A stretch of 64,000 bases of DNA from Amycolatopsis lexingtonensis. GTDB taxonomy: Bacteria > Actinomycetota > Actinomycetes > Mycobacteriales > Pseudonocardiaceae. The stretch covers positions 2,916,501 through 2,980,500 of the forward strand of contig NZ_JADBEG010000001.1 in assembly GCF_014873755.1 (NCBI RefSeq). The letters are read 5' to 3'. The notes beneath the pieces are model-generated. The model worked only from the letters and a program-made list of their open reading frames with translations. It did no database searches and was not told the DNA's origin. A program made the translations under genes and the position numbers. Shown piece after piece: positions 1 through 8,694 of this stretch. Each line of letters starts with the position of its first letter. The first letter of the stretch is position 1.

Positions 1-364
1 CCTCCGGCGCGTACGGCTCCGTGCGGGCCAGGCGATGGTGCGCGGCGCGCACGCGGGCCTCCCAGTCGACGTCGCCGCGCTCCACCGACAGGCGCAGCAC
101 CACCGGCTCGACCGTCCGGCGCGCCTCCGTGATCTCCTGCCAGCGCCGGTCGGAGACCGCCGGGACGGCGAAGCCGCGGTTGGGCAGCCGGTCGGCCAGG
201 CCCTCCCCGACCACCCGCACGAGCGCCTCGCGCACGACGGCCAGGCTCACGCCCTGGTCCCGGGCGAGGTCCTGCGGCTTGAGCGCCTCGCCGGGGGCGT
301 AGTCCCCGCGCATGATCGCGTCCCGCAAGTGTGCGTAGACCTGCTCCGACAGCATCTGACCCAT
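1..364 (-). CDS. GntR family transcriptional regulator (FCD type), C-terminus cut by window edge
   Basis: Only the first ~121 codons are in the window; the gene runs off the left edge. The N-terminus reads as a winged helix-turn-helix of the GntR family (EQVYAHLRDAIMRGDYAPGE, then a recognition helix ending VSLAVVREAL), followed by the NRGFAVPAVSDRRWQEITEAR stretch that leads into an FCD ligand-binding domain in the FadR subfamily. The ATG at 364 is chosen; a second in-frame ATG lies at 355. It faces the PEBP-like gene at 443, and the AT-rich palindrome between them is a plausible operator. The effector is unknown because the sensor domain is not visible. Confidence 0.85.
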   Translation of the reverse strand, partial: MGQMLSEQVYAHLRDAIMRGDYAPGEALKPQDLARDQGVSLAVVREALVRVVGEGLADRLPNRGFAVPAVSDRRWQEITEARRTVEPVVLRLSVERGDVDWEARVRAAHHRLARTEPYAPE

Positions 365-387
365 GGCCAGAGCATAGATGTTGCGGT

Positions 388-403
388 TAATAATCGATTA
401 TCT
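388..403. promoter_or_regulatory. AT-rich palindrome, candidate GntR operator
   Basis: ATAATCGATTAT at 390-401 is a perfect 12-base palindrome inside an A/T island (TTAATAATCGATTATCT), in very GC-rich surroundings. It lies midway between the divergent starts at 364 and 443, where autoregulation by the GntR protein would be expected. Function is inferred from position and symmetry only. Confidence 0.45.
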
Positions 404-442
404 GTATGATCGTCGATGAACTGAGTACCTGGAAGGACATCG

Positions 443-976
443 ATGACCGTCAACGACCCGTTCGCCCGCCTCCCCGAAGCCGCCGCTTTCTCCGTCACCA
501 GCACCACGGTCGCCGACGGCGGCGCCTGGCCTCGCGCGCAGTTCTCGTCGGGGGTCCCGGGCGGCGAAGACCGCTCCCCGCAGCTGAGCTGGAGCGGCGC
601 GCCGGAAGGCACCAAGAGCTTCGCCGTCACCGTCTACGACCCCGACGCCCCCACCGGCTCCGGGTTCTGGCACTGGGCGGTCGCCGACATTCCGACGACC
701 GTCGCGGAACTGCCGGAGGGCGCCGGCGACGACACCGGCTCGGGCCTGCCGGAGGGCGCTTTCCAGCTGCCCAACGATGCCCGCGCGCCCCGCTACCTGG
801 GCGCCGCCCCGCCCGCGGGGCACGGACCGCACCGCTACTTCGTCGTGGTGCACGCCCTCGACGTCGACGCCATCGGCGTCCCGGCGGACACCACCCCGGC
901 CGTCCTGGGCTTCACGATGGCGGGCCACATCCTCGGTCGTGCGGTCTTGACCGCCACGGCCGAAACAGCCGCCTGA
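443..976 (+). CDS. YbhB/YbcL-type Raf-kinase-inhibitor-like (PEBP) protein
   Basis: 177 residues, the normal size for bacterial phosphatidylethanolamine-binding-protein homologues. It has the family signature DPDAPTGSGFWHWAV near residue 70 and the later GPHRYFVVVHALD strand that completes the anion-binding pocket. No signal peptide is visible, so it is probably cytoplasmic. A clear ribosome site (GGAAGGA, 431-437) supports the ATG at 443. Bacterial members have no settled biochemical role. It is divergent from a GntR regulator and probably controlled by it. Confidence 0.9.
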   Translation: MTVNDPFARLPEAAAFSVTSTTVADGGAWPRAQFSSGVPGGEDRSPQLSWSGAPEGTKSFAVTVYDPDAPTGSGFWHWAVADIPTTVAELPEGAGDDTGSGLPEGAFQLPNDARAPRYLGAAPPAGHGPHRYFVVVHALDVDAIGVPADTTPAVLGFTMAGHILGRAVLTATAETAA

Positions 977-1041
977 AATCCCGCCGGCCCCCGATAGGCT
1001 GGCGGGGACGGCAAAGTGTGCGGTGACGGAGAAAGGGAACC

Positions 1042-1455
1042 ATGCCCGATTTTGACGAGATCAACGCCAAAGTCATCGACGAGTACCGCGCCAACGGCGG
1101 CGAGCTCAGCGGTGGGTTCGCCGGGGAAACCCTGATCCTGGTGCACCACTTCGGCGCCAAGTCGGGCGTCGAGCGCGTCTCCCCGCTGGCCTGCTACGCC
1201 GAGGGCGAGCGCCTGTTCGTCTTCGCCAGCAAGGCCGGCCTGCCGGAGAACCCGGGGTGGTACTACAACCTGATGGCCCACCCCGACGTGACCGTCGAGT
1301 TCGGCGACGAGACGTTCCCCGTGCGGGCGACGGAGATCAAGGGCCCCGAGCGGGACGAGATCTACGCCAAGAACGTCGAGAAGCGCCCGCAGTTCGGCGA
1401 ATACCAGGCCAACGTCGACCGGCTGATCCCGGTCGTCGAACTGGTGCGCCGCTGA
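1042..1455 (+). CDS. Nitroreductase/deazaflavin (F420)-dependent oxidoreductase, DDN family
   Basis: 137 residues, typical of the small split-barrel DDN-like family. Recognisable parts are ILVHHFGAKSGVERVSPLAC, where the GAKSG turn is the conserved cofactor-contacting segment, then NPGWYYNLMAHPDVTVE and RDEIYAKNVEKRPQFGEYQ. Family members use coenzyme F420 to reduce unsaturated or nitro compounds; the substrate cannot be read from sequence. GAAAGGG at 1031-1037 is the ribosome site. It is monocistronic and ends before a strong hairpin. Confidence 0.9.
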   Translation: MPDFDEINAKVIDEYRANGGELSGGFAGETLILVHHFGAKSGVERVSPLACYAEGERLFVFASKAGLPENPGWYYNLMAHPDVTVEFGDETFPVRATEIKGPERDEIYAKNVEKRPQFGEYQANVDRLIPVVELVRR

Positions 1456-1461
1456 GGCACA

Positions 1462-1500
1462 CCCGGCACCGGAAGCCCGATGGGCGCTTCCGGTGCCGGG
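1462..1500. terminator. Bidirectional hairpin terminator
   Basis: Perfect 15-base inverted repeat: 1462-1476 pairs with 1486-1500, and the 9-base centre CCCGATGGG can pair further. It sits between the convergent stops at 1455 and 1507. There is no U-run, as is usual for actinobacterial terminators. Confidence 0.75.
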
Positions 1501-1506
1501 CCGGCG

Positions 1507-2253
1507 TCAGATCCCGCAGGAGGACGCCGACCAGAAGCGGGTCGAGCGGTGAGCCACGTGCGTGTGGTCGCTGTGGCCCGGGTACCCCGGCCCGAGGATC
1601 TCGCTGAACCCGTGGTTCCGCGCCTCCCGCGCCAGCGCGCAGAAGCCCTGCACCCCGGCCCCGAGATCGACGGCGTCCCCGTAAAGATGCCTGCTGGCGG
1701 CCGCGCCACCGACCGCGTTGTTGCAGGCCACACTGCGGAAACCGCCGTTGACCACGATCGGGCGGTCGCCCATCGCGTGCCGCATGGCCTGCAGCTTCCA
1801 CATCGACACCAGCGCGTTGGCCTTGGCCGTCGCGGCGGGGACGTTGCCGCCCGACCAGTCCGAGTTGCAGCGGTTCAGTTCCGCGTAGGTGAAGTTGACC
1901 GGCGTGCAGTCGTCGTCCTGCAGCTGGTAGATCTTGCCGAACGTCGCCGGGCCGGCGATGCCGTCCGCGGCGAGGCCGTAGGCCTGCTGGAAGCGGGTGA
2001 CCGCGGCCTTGGTCCCCGGCCCGAACTGGCCGTCGAGGGCCAGGACCCCGCCGTAGCCCGGGTAACCGGCGACCCGGATCTGCAGCTGCCGGACGTCTTC
2101 ACCGGACGCCCCTTGCGCCAGCGTGCGCCCCCAGGAGTAACAGGCGTCGGCGGCGACCATCGCCGATCCTTGGTCGGCCGCGACCGGGGCGGCCGCCGCC
2201 GTGCCGCACGCGGCCATCAGCGCGAACAGGGACAGCACCAGACGAATGCGCAT
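1507..2253 (-). CDS. Secreted peptidoglycan-binding zinc D,D-peptidase (M15 family)
   Basis: 248 residues. The start at 2253 gives a signal peptide (MRIRLVLSLFALMAACGTAAAA). Residues ~40-110 form a PG_binding_1 domain (QLQIRVAGYPGYGG, LDGQFGPGTKAAVTRFQQ). The C-terminal half is an M15 peptidase: NGGFRSVACNNAVGGAAASR leads into RHLYGDAVDLG (His and Asp zinc ligands) and the final HSDHTHV supplies the remaining His residues. Order and size match the Streptomyces albus G type Zn D-Ala-D-Ala carboxypeptidase. It probably trims cross-links in the cell wall. A longer frame to 2340 exists but lacks the signal peptide. Confidence 0.9.
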   Translation of the reverse strand: MRIRLVLSLFALMAACGTAAAAPVAADQGSAMVAADACYSWGRTLAQGASGEDVRQLQIRVAGYPGYGGVLALDGQFGPGTKAAVTRFQQAYGLAADGIAGPATFGKIYQLQDDDCTPVNFTYAELNRCNSDWSGGNVPAATAKANALVSMWKLQAMRHAMGDRPIVVNGGFRSVACNNAVGGAAASRHLYGDAVDLGAGVQGFCALAREARNHGFSEILGPGYPGHSDHTHVAHRSTRFWSASSCGI

Positions 2254-2349
2254 GGCAGGAACACCTTTCGGACGTCCGCGATTCACTGCCCCGCACGCTA
2301 ATGCGGCAGTGAGCACCACACTGTGGGGTGTTCGCACCACAAGGCCGCG

Positions 2350-3234
2350 TCAGCGCGCCAGCAACCCCAGCACCAGCGCCAGCGGCGGCCACACCTCCCG
2401 CCCGCGCCGGGTGCAGGCGAACGCCCGCTGCCGAACGTCCGGCCCGGCCAGTGGCAGCAACGCGACGCCGGGCTTCACCGCCCGGCCCGCGGGCAGCAAG
2501 CCGACCGCCGGGGCCGGCCCGGTCGCGATCAGGTCCTCCACCAGCTCCAGGCTGTCCGCGCGGTGGGTCACGCGCGGGGTGAACGTCGACGCCAGCCTGC
2601 GGACGACGTCCTCGTCGGCGGTGTTGCGGGAGTTGACGATCCAGTCGTGGTCGCGGAACGCCTCGAACGCCGCCACCGTGCCGCCGGCGCGGGCGAGCCC
2701 GGCGTCGGCCGCCGGGACGGCGAGGCCCCAGTGCGCGGTCCACAGTGGACTGACCGTGAGCGCGGGGTCCACGCTCGCCGGGGCGAGGTCGTAGTCGTAG
2801 GTGAGCGCGAGGTCGATGTCGTCGGCCAGCAAGGCCGCGAAGGCTTCAGCCGGTTCGTACTCGCTGATCCGCAACTTGACCCGCGGGTGGTGCTCGGCGA
2901 GCGCGGCCGCCGCCGGCAGCACGGAGCGCCGGATCGCCGTGGCGAACCCGGCGACGCGGACGGTCCCGGCCGGTTCGGCGCCGGGGTCCAGTGCGGCGCG
3001 CGCGGCCTCGACCGCAGCGAGGATCGTCACGGCGTGCTCGGCCAGCCGCCGTCCCGCGGGGGTGAGCCGCACGCGGCGGCCGTCCGGTTCGAGCAGCGGC
3101 GCCCCGGTTTCCTTCGCCAGCGTGGCGATCTGCTGCGAGACCGTGGACGTCGTGGTGCCGAGCACATCCGCGACGGCGCGCATCGAGCCGTGGCGGGACA
3201 GCTCGAGGAGGAACTGCAGCCTGCGGGTGTCCAT
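2350..3234 (-). CDS. LysR family transcriptional regulator
   Basis: 294 residues, normal LysR length. The N-terminal winged helix ([53 protein letters not shown]) is followed by a two-lobed effector domain beginning near [20 protein letters not shown]. It is divergent from the EamA transporter with 64 bases between starts. That gap holds direct and inverted repeats that look like LysR sites, so it probably controls the transporter and itself. Confidence 0.93.
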   Translation of the reverse strand: MDTRRLQFLLELSRHGSMRAVADVLGTTTSTVSQQIATLAKETGAPLLEPDGRRVRLTPAGRRLAEHAVTILAAVEAARAALDPGAEPAGTVRVAGFATAIRRSVLPAAAALAEHHPRVKLRISEYEPAEAFAALLADDIDLALTYDYDLAPASVDPALTVSPLWTAHWGLAVPAADAGLARAGGTVAAFEAFRDHDWIVNSRNTADEDVVRRLASTFTPRVTHRADSLELVEDLIATGPAPAVGLLPAGRAVKPGVALLPLAGPDVRQRAFACTRRGREVWPPLALVLGLLAR

Positions 3235-3243
3235 CCAGCGATT

Positions 3244-3288
3244 GTCCACGATTCGCGAACGGTACGTCCACGATCGGCACGTGGACGT
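3244..3288. promoter_or_regulatory. Candidate LysR operator between divergent genes
   Basis: GTCCACGAT occurs at 3244-3252 and again at 3266-3274, a 22-base (two-turn) spacing. The second copy is also the left arm of a perfect 8-base inverted repeat, ACGTCCAC (3264-3271) and GTGGACGT (3281-3288), with 9 bases between. The multi-site layout on one DNA face is typical of LysR regulators, which use a recognition and an activation site. Confidence 0.55.
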
Positions 3289-3298
3289 GAACGGTGGG

Positions 3299-4180
3299 AT
3301 GGGCTTTGCTCGGCACGTGCGCTCCTCCACCCGTACCGGCACGGCCTTCGCGGTCGCCGCCATGCTCTGCGTCCAGCTCGGGCTCGCCGTGTCCGTCGGC
3401 CTGTTCGACCGCCTCGGCCCCGAAGGAGCGGCGTGGCTCCGCCTGGCGTGGGCCGGTGTCCTGTTGCTGGTCCTGGTCCGGCCGCGGCCGTCGTCGTTCC
3501 GGCGGAGCACCTTCCTCGCCTGCTGCGGCCTCGGCGTGGTCACCGCGGGCATGACCATGCTGTTCATGCAGGCGGTCGCCCTGCTGCCGCTGGGCACGGC
3601 GAGCGCGCTGGAGTTCCTCGGGCCGCTCACGGTCGCCGTCACACGCGGGCGCGGCGGCAAGAAGCTGTGGCCCGTCCTCGCCGCGGTCGGCGTGCTCCTG
3701 CTGACCGAACCGTGGCGGGGCGGCGCCGACCCGCTCGGCGTCGGCTACGCGCTCGCGTCCGCGGTGTGCTGGGCGGGCTACATCCTGCTGACGCAGCGGG
3801 TCGGCGACGAAGTGGCGGGCGTGCGCGGGCTGGCCGTGTCGATGCCGGTGGCGGGGATCGTGGCGACGCTCGCCTTCGGCCCGGGCGCCTTCGGGCACCT
3901 GACGTGGGAGCTGCTGCTCATCGGCCTCGGGCTCGCGATCCTGCTGCCGGTGATCCCGTTCAGCCTGGAGATGCTTGCCCTGCGCCGGCTGAACGCCTCG
4001 GCGTTCGGCACGTTGATGAGCCTGGAGCCGGCCATCGCGCTGACGATCGGGTTCGCCGTGCTGCACCAGGTCCCGAACCCCGGCGCGGTGGCCGGGGTCC
4101 TCTTCGTGGTGGTGGCCGGCGTCGGCGCCGAACGCGGCGGGGCGCGGGAGCCCGTGCTCAGCCGGTCAGCGCCGGGCTGA
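3299..4180 (+). CDS. EamA/RhaT (DMT superfamily) membrane exporter
   Basis: About 293 residues with roughly ten hydrophobic segments in two similar halves (first [22 protein letters not shown]; second half begins near [20 protein letters not shown]), as in the EamA drug/metabolite transporters such as Rht[20 protein letters not shown] and the ...[17 protein letters not shown] segment are characteristic. The ATG at 3299 is used; GTG at 3317 is equally possible. The 3' end overlaps the convergent SnoaL-like gene by 23 bases. Substrate is unknown, amino acid or related metabolite by family. Confidence 0.9.
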   Translation: MGFARHVRSSTRTGTAFAVAAMLCVQLGLAVSVGLFDRLGPEGAAWLRLAWAGVLLLVLVRPRPSSFRRSTFLACCGLGVVTAGMTMLFMQAVALLPLGTASALEFLGPLTVAVTRGRGGKKLWPVLAAVGVLLLTEPWRGGADPLGVGYALASAVCWAGYILLTQRVGDEVAGVRGLAVSMPVAGIVATLAFGPGAFGHLTWELLLIGLGLAILLPVIPFSLEMLALRRLNASAFGTLMSLEPAIALTIGFAVLHQVPNPGAVAGVLFVVVAGVGAERGGAREPVLSRSAPG

Positions 4181-4523
4181 GGTCCAGGTGGACGCGGTAG
4201 TCGACGATCCGCTCCTCCTCGAGCCACATCACCGTCACGCACGGCAGGGCCAGCGGCTGGCCCGCCGGTGACTCGGTTTCGATCGTGAAGCGGCAGAACA
4301 GCTGGTCCTCCCCCACCACCGCGACCTGGTCGACGACGTGGCGGACCCACGGCAGGGCGCCGGCCGCCCCGGCCGTCGCCGCGGTGATCGCGGCGCGCCC
4401 GATGAGCGGCTCGGCGTTGCCGAACACGTAGGTGGCGTCGTCGGCGAACCACGACGCGAAGGCCTCCGCGTCGCCCGCGTCGACGGCCGCGCACATCTCG
4501 CGGACCATCCGCTCGTGGTTCAC
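4158..4523 (-). CDS. SnoaL-like / NTF2-fold protein
   Basis: 121 residues with the NTF2-like layout: N-terminal helix ([20 protein letters not shown]), [19 protein letters not shown], then a curved sheet ending [18 protein letters not shown]. Members include polyketide cyclases, isomerases and limonene-epoxide-hydrolase-like enzymes, and many have no known activity. It is the last gene of a monooxygenase-cupin-SnoaL operon and overlaps the cupin by 4 bases, so a role in the same pathway is likely. Confidence 0.85.
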   Translation of the reverse strand: MNHERMVREMCAAVDAGDAEAFASWFADDATYVFGNAEPLIGRAAITAATAGAAGALPWVRHVVDQVAVVGEDQLFCRFTIETESPAGQPLALPCVTVMWLEEERIVDYRVHLDLSPALTG

Positions 4524-4966
4524 TTCTGCAAGCTCAGGCCGTAGCGGGTCATCACTTCCGCGACCAGCTTCATGTCCCGCCCGGGCGGCAGTTCGGACAG
4601 CTCCTGGTAGTAGTTTTCCAGCCCCGGCGGGGAAACCACGGCGATGATGCGGGTCTCCTCGTCGAACGGGTTGCGGAACACGTGCGGCACCCCGCGCGGC
4701 ATCAGCAGCGAGTCACCCGGGCCGAGCACGTGCCGGACGCCGTCCAACTCGACCTCGACGCGCCCCTGGACACACGTGAACAGCTCGTCCTCGCGGCTGT
4801 GGACGTGGGTCGGCGGGCCGCCGAGGCCCGGCGGCACGACGTATTCGAACAGCGAGTACGCGCCGTTCGTGTCGGCGCCGGTGAGCCGGGCGTGGATGCC
4901 CAGCCCGATCGCGCCGAGGTTCGTCCCGTCGCCGGGGCGGATCACGCCGGTCGTCACGGTGTCCAT
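4520..4966 (-). CDS. Cupin-domain protein
   Basis: 148 residues, a single cupin barrel. Motif 1 is PPTHVHSREDELFTCVQGRVEVE (two His plus Glu as metal ligands) and motif 2 is GDSLLMPRGVPHVFRNP with the final His. It could be a small dioxygenase, isomerase or sensor; sequence does not decide. AAGGAGT just upstream of the ATG at 4966 is a good ribosome site. It is translated between the flavin monooxygenase and the SnoaL-like protein. Confidence 0.9.
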   Translation of the reverse strand: MDTVTTGVIRPGDGTNLGAIGLGIHARLTGADTNGAYSLFEYVVPPGLGGPPTHVHSREDELFTCVQGRVEVELDGVRHVLGPGDSLLMPRGVPHVFRNPFDEETRIIAVVSPPGLENYYQELSELPPGRDMKLVAEVMTRYGLSLQK

Positions 4967-4979
4967 TTCGGACTCCTTT

Positions 4980-6470
4980 CTACAGCGGGGCTTTCGCGGG
5001 TTCGGGAGTGCTTTGCAGCCGGGCCAGCAGCTTCGGCGTCAGCGAGCGGTACGCCGACGGCGCGACCGGGTTCAGCCAGTGCGTGAAGCGGGTGAACCGG
5101 CCGAGCTGGACGCCGAGGTCGCCGAGCACCTCGTCGACGTTGTGGATGGAGAACGGGATGATCTTCGTGCCGCGGCAGTGGTGCGCCGCGGTCGCGACGT
5201 CCAGGAAGGCGAGCTGGGCGACGACGTCTTCGCGGCGCGCCGCCTCGTCCGGCAGGGTCAGCGCGCCGGCCAGGTCGGCCGCGATCCACAGCGCCGCCAC
5301 CTCGGCGTTGAGCGGGCTGAAGAACGACGAGTTGTAGCCGTTGAAGTACAGCCCCGGCACGCCGATCGGCTGGATCTGCCGGTACAGCAGGAAGTTCCGC
5401 CGTTCGTCGAAGAGCCGCTCCTGGACGGGCGCGGGCAGGAACGGCACGCCCTGGGTGAACCCGGTGGCGCAGACGACGAGATCGGCGCGCAGCACCGTGC
5501 CGTCGGCCAGGTGCGCCACCGGGTGGCCGCCGTCGGCGGCGAGCCGCTTGATCACCTGGTCGCGGTGGACCCGGATCGAGCCGTCGGCGACGCCTTCGAA
5601 GAAGCCTTCGGTGGCCAGCCCGATCGCGTTCTTGACGATGTCCTCCATCCGCCCGCGCGGCACCAGGTCGTGCCGGGCGAGGCCGAACTGCCGCACCGAC
5701 ACCGACCCGATGGAGTTCAGCATCGCCCGCCGCAGCCGGTTTCCCGGGCCGTGCAGGAACTTTTCGAAGCCGCGCAGCCACCGGTAGCGGAACAGCGCCT
5801 CGCCCAGCCGGGTCAGCAGCAGCATCTTGAAGTTGAGCACGCCGGCGATCTTGCGCGGCACCTTCCACAGCAACTGCCGGGCGATGACGTCGGTGCTCGC
5901 GGCGACGCCGCTGATCGCGACGGTCACGTCACAGGCGGACTTGCCGTAGCCGACGACCAGCACGTGCTCGCCGCGCGCTTCCTCGACGTCGTGGAAGTCC
6001 GAGCCGGCCAGCAGCCGCCCGCCGGCCGCCTCGAACTCCGCGCGGCCCGGGTAGTCCGGGAGCGCGGGCTCGCAGAACACGCCGTTCGCGACCACCACCC
6101 GGTCGAACCCCGCGGCCCCCTGCGCCGCGGTGGTCACCACCCACCGGCCGCCGTCGGGCACCACCGACGTGACTTCGGTGCCCAGCCGCAGGTGCGGCGT
6201 GACGCCGTACTCGTCGGCGTAGGCCGCGAGGTACTCCTGGATCTGCGCGCCGGACGGCCATTCCGGGAACTCGCGCGGCATCGGGAAGTCCGAAAAGGAG
6301 TACTGCGCCTTCGGGCTCTGCGTCGTCAGCCCCGGGTAGCGCCGGGTCCGGCTCCACACCCCGCCGACGTCCGGTGCCTTGTCGAACACCTCGACGTCGT
6401 GCCCGGCCTGCCGCAGCACCTTGGCCGTGGTCAGCCCGGCGAGCCCGGCCCCGATGATCGCGACGCGCAT
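4980..6470 (-). CDS. Flavin-containing (FMO/BVMO-like) monooxygenase
   Basis: 496 residues. The FAD Rossmann site is at the start (MRVAIIGAGLAGLTTAKVLR) and the NADPH site is VLVVGYGKSACDVTVAIS near residue 170, just after a loose version of the FMO fingerprint (AGSDFHDVEEA, where the final aromatic residue is Glu). ADLVVCATGFTQGVPFLP is the family ATG motif. Expected reaction is NADPH- and O2-dependent N-, S- or Baeyer-Villiger oxidation. It heads the operon with the cupin and SnoaL genes, downstream of the IclR gene on the same strand. Confidence 0.88.
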   Translation of the reverse strand: MRVAIIGAGLAGLTTAKVLRQAGHDVEVFDKAPDVGGVWSRTRRYPGLTTQSPKAQYSFSDFPMPREFPEWPSGAQIQEYLAAYADEYGVTPHLRLGTEVTSVVPDGGRWVVTTAAQGAAGFDRVVVANGVFCEPALPDYPGRAEFEAAGGRLLAGSDFHDVEEARGEHVLVVGYGKSACDVTVAISGVAASTDVIARQLLWKVPRKIAGVLNFKMLLLTRLGEALFRYRWLRGFEKFLHGPGNRLRRAMLNSIGSVSVRQFGLARHDLVPRGRMEDIVKNAIGLATEGFFEGVADGSIRVHRDQVIKRLAADGGHPVAHLADGTVLRADLVVCATGFTQGVPFLPAPVQERLFDERRNFLLYRQIQPIGVPGLYFNGYNSSFFSPLNAEVAALWIAADLAGALTLPDEAARREDVVAQLAFLDVATAAHHCRGTKIIPFSIHNVDEVLGDLGVQLGRFTRFTHWLNPVAPSAYRSLTPKLLARLQSTPEPAKAPL

Positions 6471-6569
6471 GCCCTGCTCCTCCTCGTCGAGGCCGTCGGG
6501 ACGGGTGCCCGGCTCGGCGTGCGCACAGCGTTCATCAGCGAGCCGCCGCGGGCCAACCGGGAGTCCTGC

Positions 6570-7355
6570 TCACTGGGACGGCAGCTCCGCGCGGGGCACC
6601 GCCCAGCGCCGGGCGGAGTAGGCGCGGCTGGCCGCCGCGGCCGCCATCCGCACCGCCGGCCCGATCCGGTCGGGCTGCACCGCGGCGCTCGGGCCGGTGA
6701 CCGACAGGGCGGCCGTGACCCCGCCGGTGAAGTCGAAGATCGGCGCCGCCACGCAGCTGATGCCGACGTTGCCCTCTTCGCGGTCGTAAGCCCAGCCCTG
6801 CTCGTGGACGACGGCCAGCTCGCGTTCCAGCGCATCCGCGGTGGTGATGGTGCGCGGGGTGCGCCGGGTCAGCCCGGCCGCCACCACCGCCGCGACCGTT
6901 TCCGCGTCCGCCCAGGCGAGGATCGCCCGGCCGATGCCCGAGCAGTGCGCCGGGATGAAGCCGCCGACCTGGTCGAGCATCGGCAGCGGCCGGTGCCCGC
7001 TGATCTTCTCGACGACCAGGATCCGCGTGCCCTCCAGCACGCCGAGCTGCACGGTCGTCTTCGCCGCGGCGTAAAGGTCCTGCAGGTACGGCAGCACCGC
7101 CTCACGAAGTTCGTGGCGCACCGGCACCAGCCCGGACAGCTCGAACAGGCGGGTACCGATCCGGTACTTCTCCCCCGGCTTGTCCAGCCAGCCGAGCTCG
7201 ATCATCCGGGCCGCGGTGCGGTGCACGGTCGAGCGCGGCAGGCCCGAGCGCTCGACGAGCCGGGCGAGGGTGAGCTCGCGGTGCGTCACGTCGAAGGCGT
7301 CCAGCAGCGCGGCGGCCCGTTCGAGCGCGCCGGAGTCCCGGGCAGTGGGACTCAT
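6570..7355 (-). CDS. IclR family transcriptional regulator
   Basis: 261 residues: an N-terminal winged helix (LERAAALLDAFDVTHRELTL, SGLPRSTVHRTAARMIELGW) and a C-terminal effector domain with the usual GTRLFELSGLVPVRHELREA, AHCSGIGRAILAW and ISCVAAPIFDFTGGVTAALS segments. IclR proteins often sense aromatic acids. It is divergent from the SDR-to-dioxygenase operon (41 bases between starts) and co-directional with the monooxygenase operon 99 bases downstream, so it may control both. Confidence 0.93.
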   Translation of the reverse strand: MSPTARDSGALERAAALLDAFDVTHRELTLARLVERSGLPRSTVHRTAARMIELGWLDKPGEKYRIGTRLFELSGLVPVRHELREAVLPYLQDLYAAAKTTVQLGVLEGTRILVVEKISGHRPLPMLDQVGGFIPAHCSGIGRAILAWADAETVAAVVAAGLTRRTPRTITTADALERELAVVHEQGWAYDREEGNVGISCVAAPIFDFTGGVTAALSVTGPSAAVQPDRIGPAVRMAAAAASRAYSARRWAVPRAELPSQ

Positions 7356-7396
7356 CCTTGGTCACCGGGGGTCATGCGCCGAATGTAGGGCACATC

Positions 7397-8188
7397 ATGG
7401 AGAGCAACCAGACCTTCGCGAACCGCCGCCGCGTGGCTCTCGTCGGCGGCGGCGCCGGCGGCATCGGCTCGGCCTGCGCGGCCACGCTGCACGCGAGCGG
7501 CCACTGCGTGGTCCTCGCCGGGCGCACGGAGACCACCCTCACCGAAACCGCGCTCGAGCTCGGTCCCGGCGCCGATTACGTCGTCTGCGACCTCGGGGAC
7601 CCGGCCGCGGCGGCGGCCGCCGTGGACCACGTGCGCGAGCGGCACGGCTCGCTCGACGTCGTCGTGGCCAACGCGGGCGGGCCGGCGCCGGGCACAGTCT
7701 TCGACGTCCCCGCCGCACAGTGGCACCACGACCTCGACCTGCTGGTCCTCGGCCCGCTCTCCCTGATGCGGGCCGCGCTGCCCGCCATGGCCGAGCGCGG
7801 GTACGGCCGCGTCGTCGTGCTCACCTCGACGGCGGTGCGCCAGCCGCAACCCGGCCTGGCCGCGTCGACCGTGCTGCGCTCGGCGACGACGTCGGCGGCG
7901 AAGCTGGCCGCGCTCGAGTACGCCGACCGGGGCGTCACCGTCAACTGCGTCGCGGTCGGTGCGACGCTCACCGAGCGGCGCCTCGAAGTGGTGCGCTCCC
8001 GGGCCGGCGCGGCCGGCGTCGACGTCGCCACGGCGCTGGCCGAGGACCTCGCCGCCATCCCGGCCGGGCGGGCCGCGGCACCCCGCGAGGTCGCGGCCGC
8101 GGTGGCGTTCCTGGCATCCCCCGAGGCGGGGTACGTCAACGGGACGGTGCTGACGGTCGACGGCGGCCGCACGGAATGCCCAGCCTGA
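7397..8188 (+). CDS. Divergent SDR family protein lacking the usual catalytic tyrosine
   Basis: 263 residues from the ATG at 7397 (an upstream GTG at 7358 would nearly touch the IclR start). The dinucleotide site RVALVGGGAGGIGSACA and the NAG(G) motif are clear. In the active-site helix the residue four before Lys is Thr (ATTSAAK) where SDRs have YxxxK, and the Ser region reads VVVLTSTAVRQPQPG. This matches a divergent SDR subgroup, so activity may be altered. First gene of a four-gene operon with cupin, hydrolase and extradiol dioxygenase; a dihydrodiol or hydroxy-acid dehydrogenase role would fit the context. Confidence 0.85.
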   Translation: MESNQTFANRRRVALVGGGAGGIGSACAATLHASGHCVVLAGRTETTLTETALELGPGADYVVCDLGDPAAAAAAVDHVRERHGSLDVVVANAGGPAPGTVFDVPAAQWHHDLDLLVLGPLSLMRAALPAMAERGYGRVVVLTSTAVRQPQPGLAASTVLRSATTSAAKLAALEYADRGVTVNCVAVGATLTERRLEVVRSRAGAAGVDVATALAEDLAAIPAGRAAAPREVAAAVAFLASPEAGYVNGTVLTVDGGRTECPA

Positions 8189-8199
8189 AAGGTGCGCCC

Positions 8200-8694
8200 A
8201 TGACCACGTCCGGACCCGGCTTCGCGATGCCCGACTTCCTCGCGAGCATCGGCCACACCGTCCGCCCCGGCGAGCAGCGCCCGCTCGTCGTGCACGACGG
8301 CGAACTGGAGGAGATCCCGCCCGGCGCCGTCCCGAACCCGACGTCGCTGCGGATCGCCGGGAAGCTGCCGACCACGACGTTCGAGCTGTTCCGGCAGGTC
8401 ATCCCGGCCGGTGCGAGCTCGGACATGCAGCGCCACCACCACGAGACCGTCCACTTCGTCCTCTCGGGCGACGGGCACAGCGAAATCGAGGACGAGACCG
8501 TCACGTGGACGACGGGGTCGTTCGTCTACACCCCGCCGTGGACCTGGCACCGCCACTACAACGACTCGGCCGAGCACCCGGTCGAGTTCCTGACCATCGA
8601 AAACTCGCGGCTGCTCGGCCTGTTCGGGCTCGGCCGCCGCCAGAGCGCGGGCCTGGCGACCATGGCCGAAGCCCGCCACCGGGAGGACCAGTGA
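8200..8694 (+). CDS. Cupin-domain protein (gentisate-dioxygenase-like barrel)
   Basis: 164 residues, one cupin domain. MQRHHHETVHFVLSGDGHSE gives the first metal motif and FVYTPPWTWHRHYN the second. It resembles one half of the bicupin ring-cleaving dioxygenases, but the short length makes a ring-cleavage role uncertain. It starts 11 bases after the SDR and its stop overlaps the hydrolase start (GTGA), so all are co-translated. Confidence 0.85.
   Translation: MTTSGPGFAMPDFLASIGHTVRPGEQRPLVVHDGELEEIPPGAVPNPTSLRIAGKLPTTTFELFRQVIPAGASSDMQRHHHETVHFVLSGDGHSEIEDETVTWTTGSFVYTPPWTWHRHYNDSAEHPVEFLTIENSRLLGLFGLGRRQSAGLATMAEARHREDQ

Noticed and set aside
4644..7388. A 914-codon plus-strand frame
   Set aside because: Shadow of the cupin, monooxygenase and IclR genes, which carry clear family motifs.
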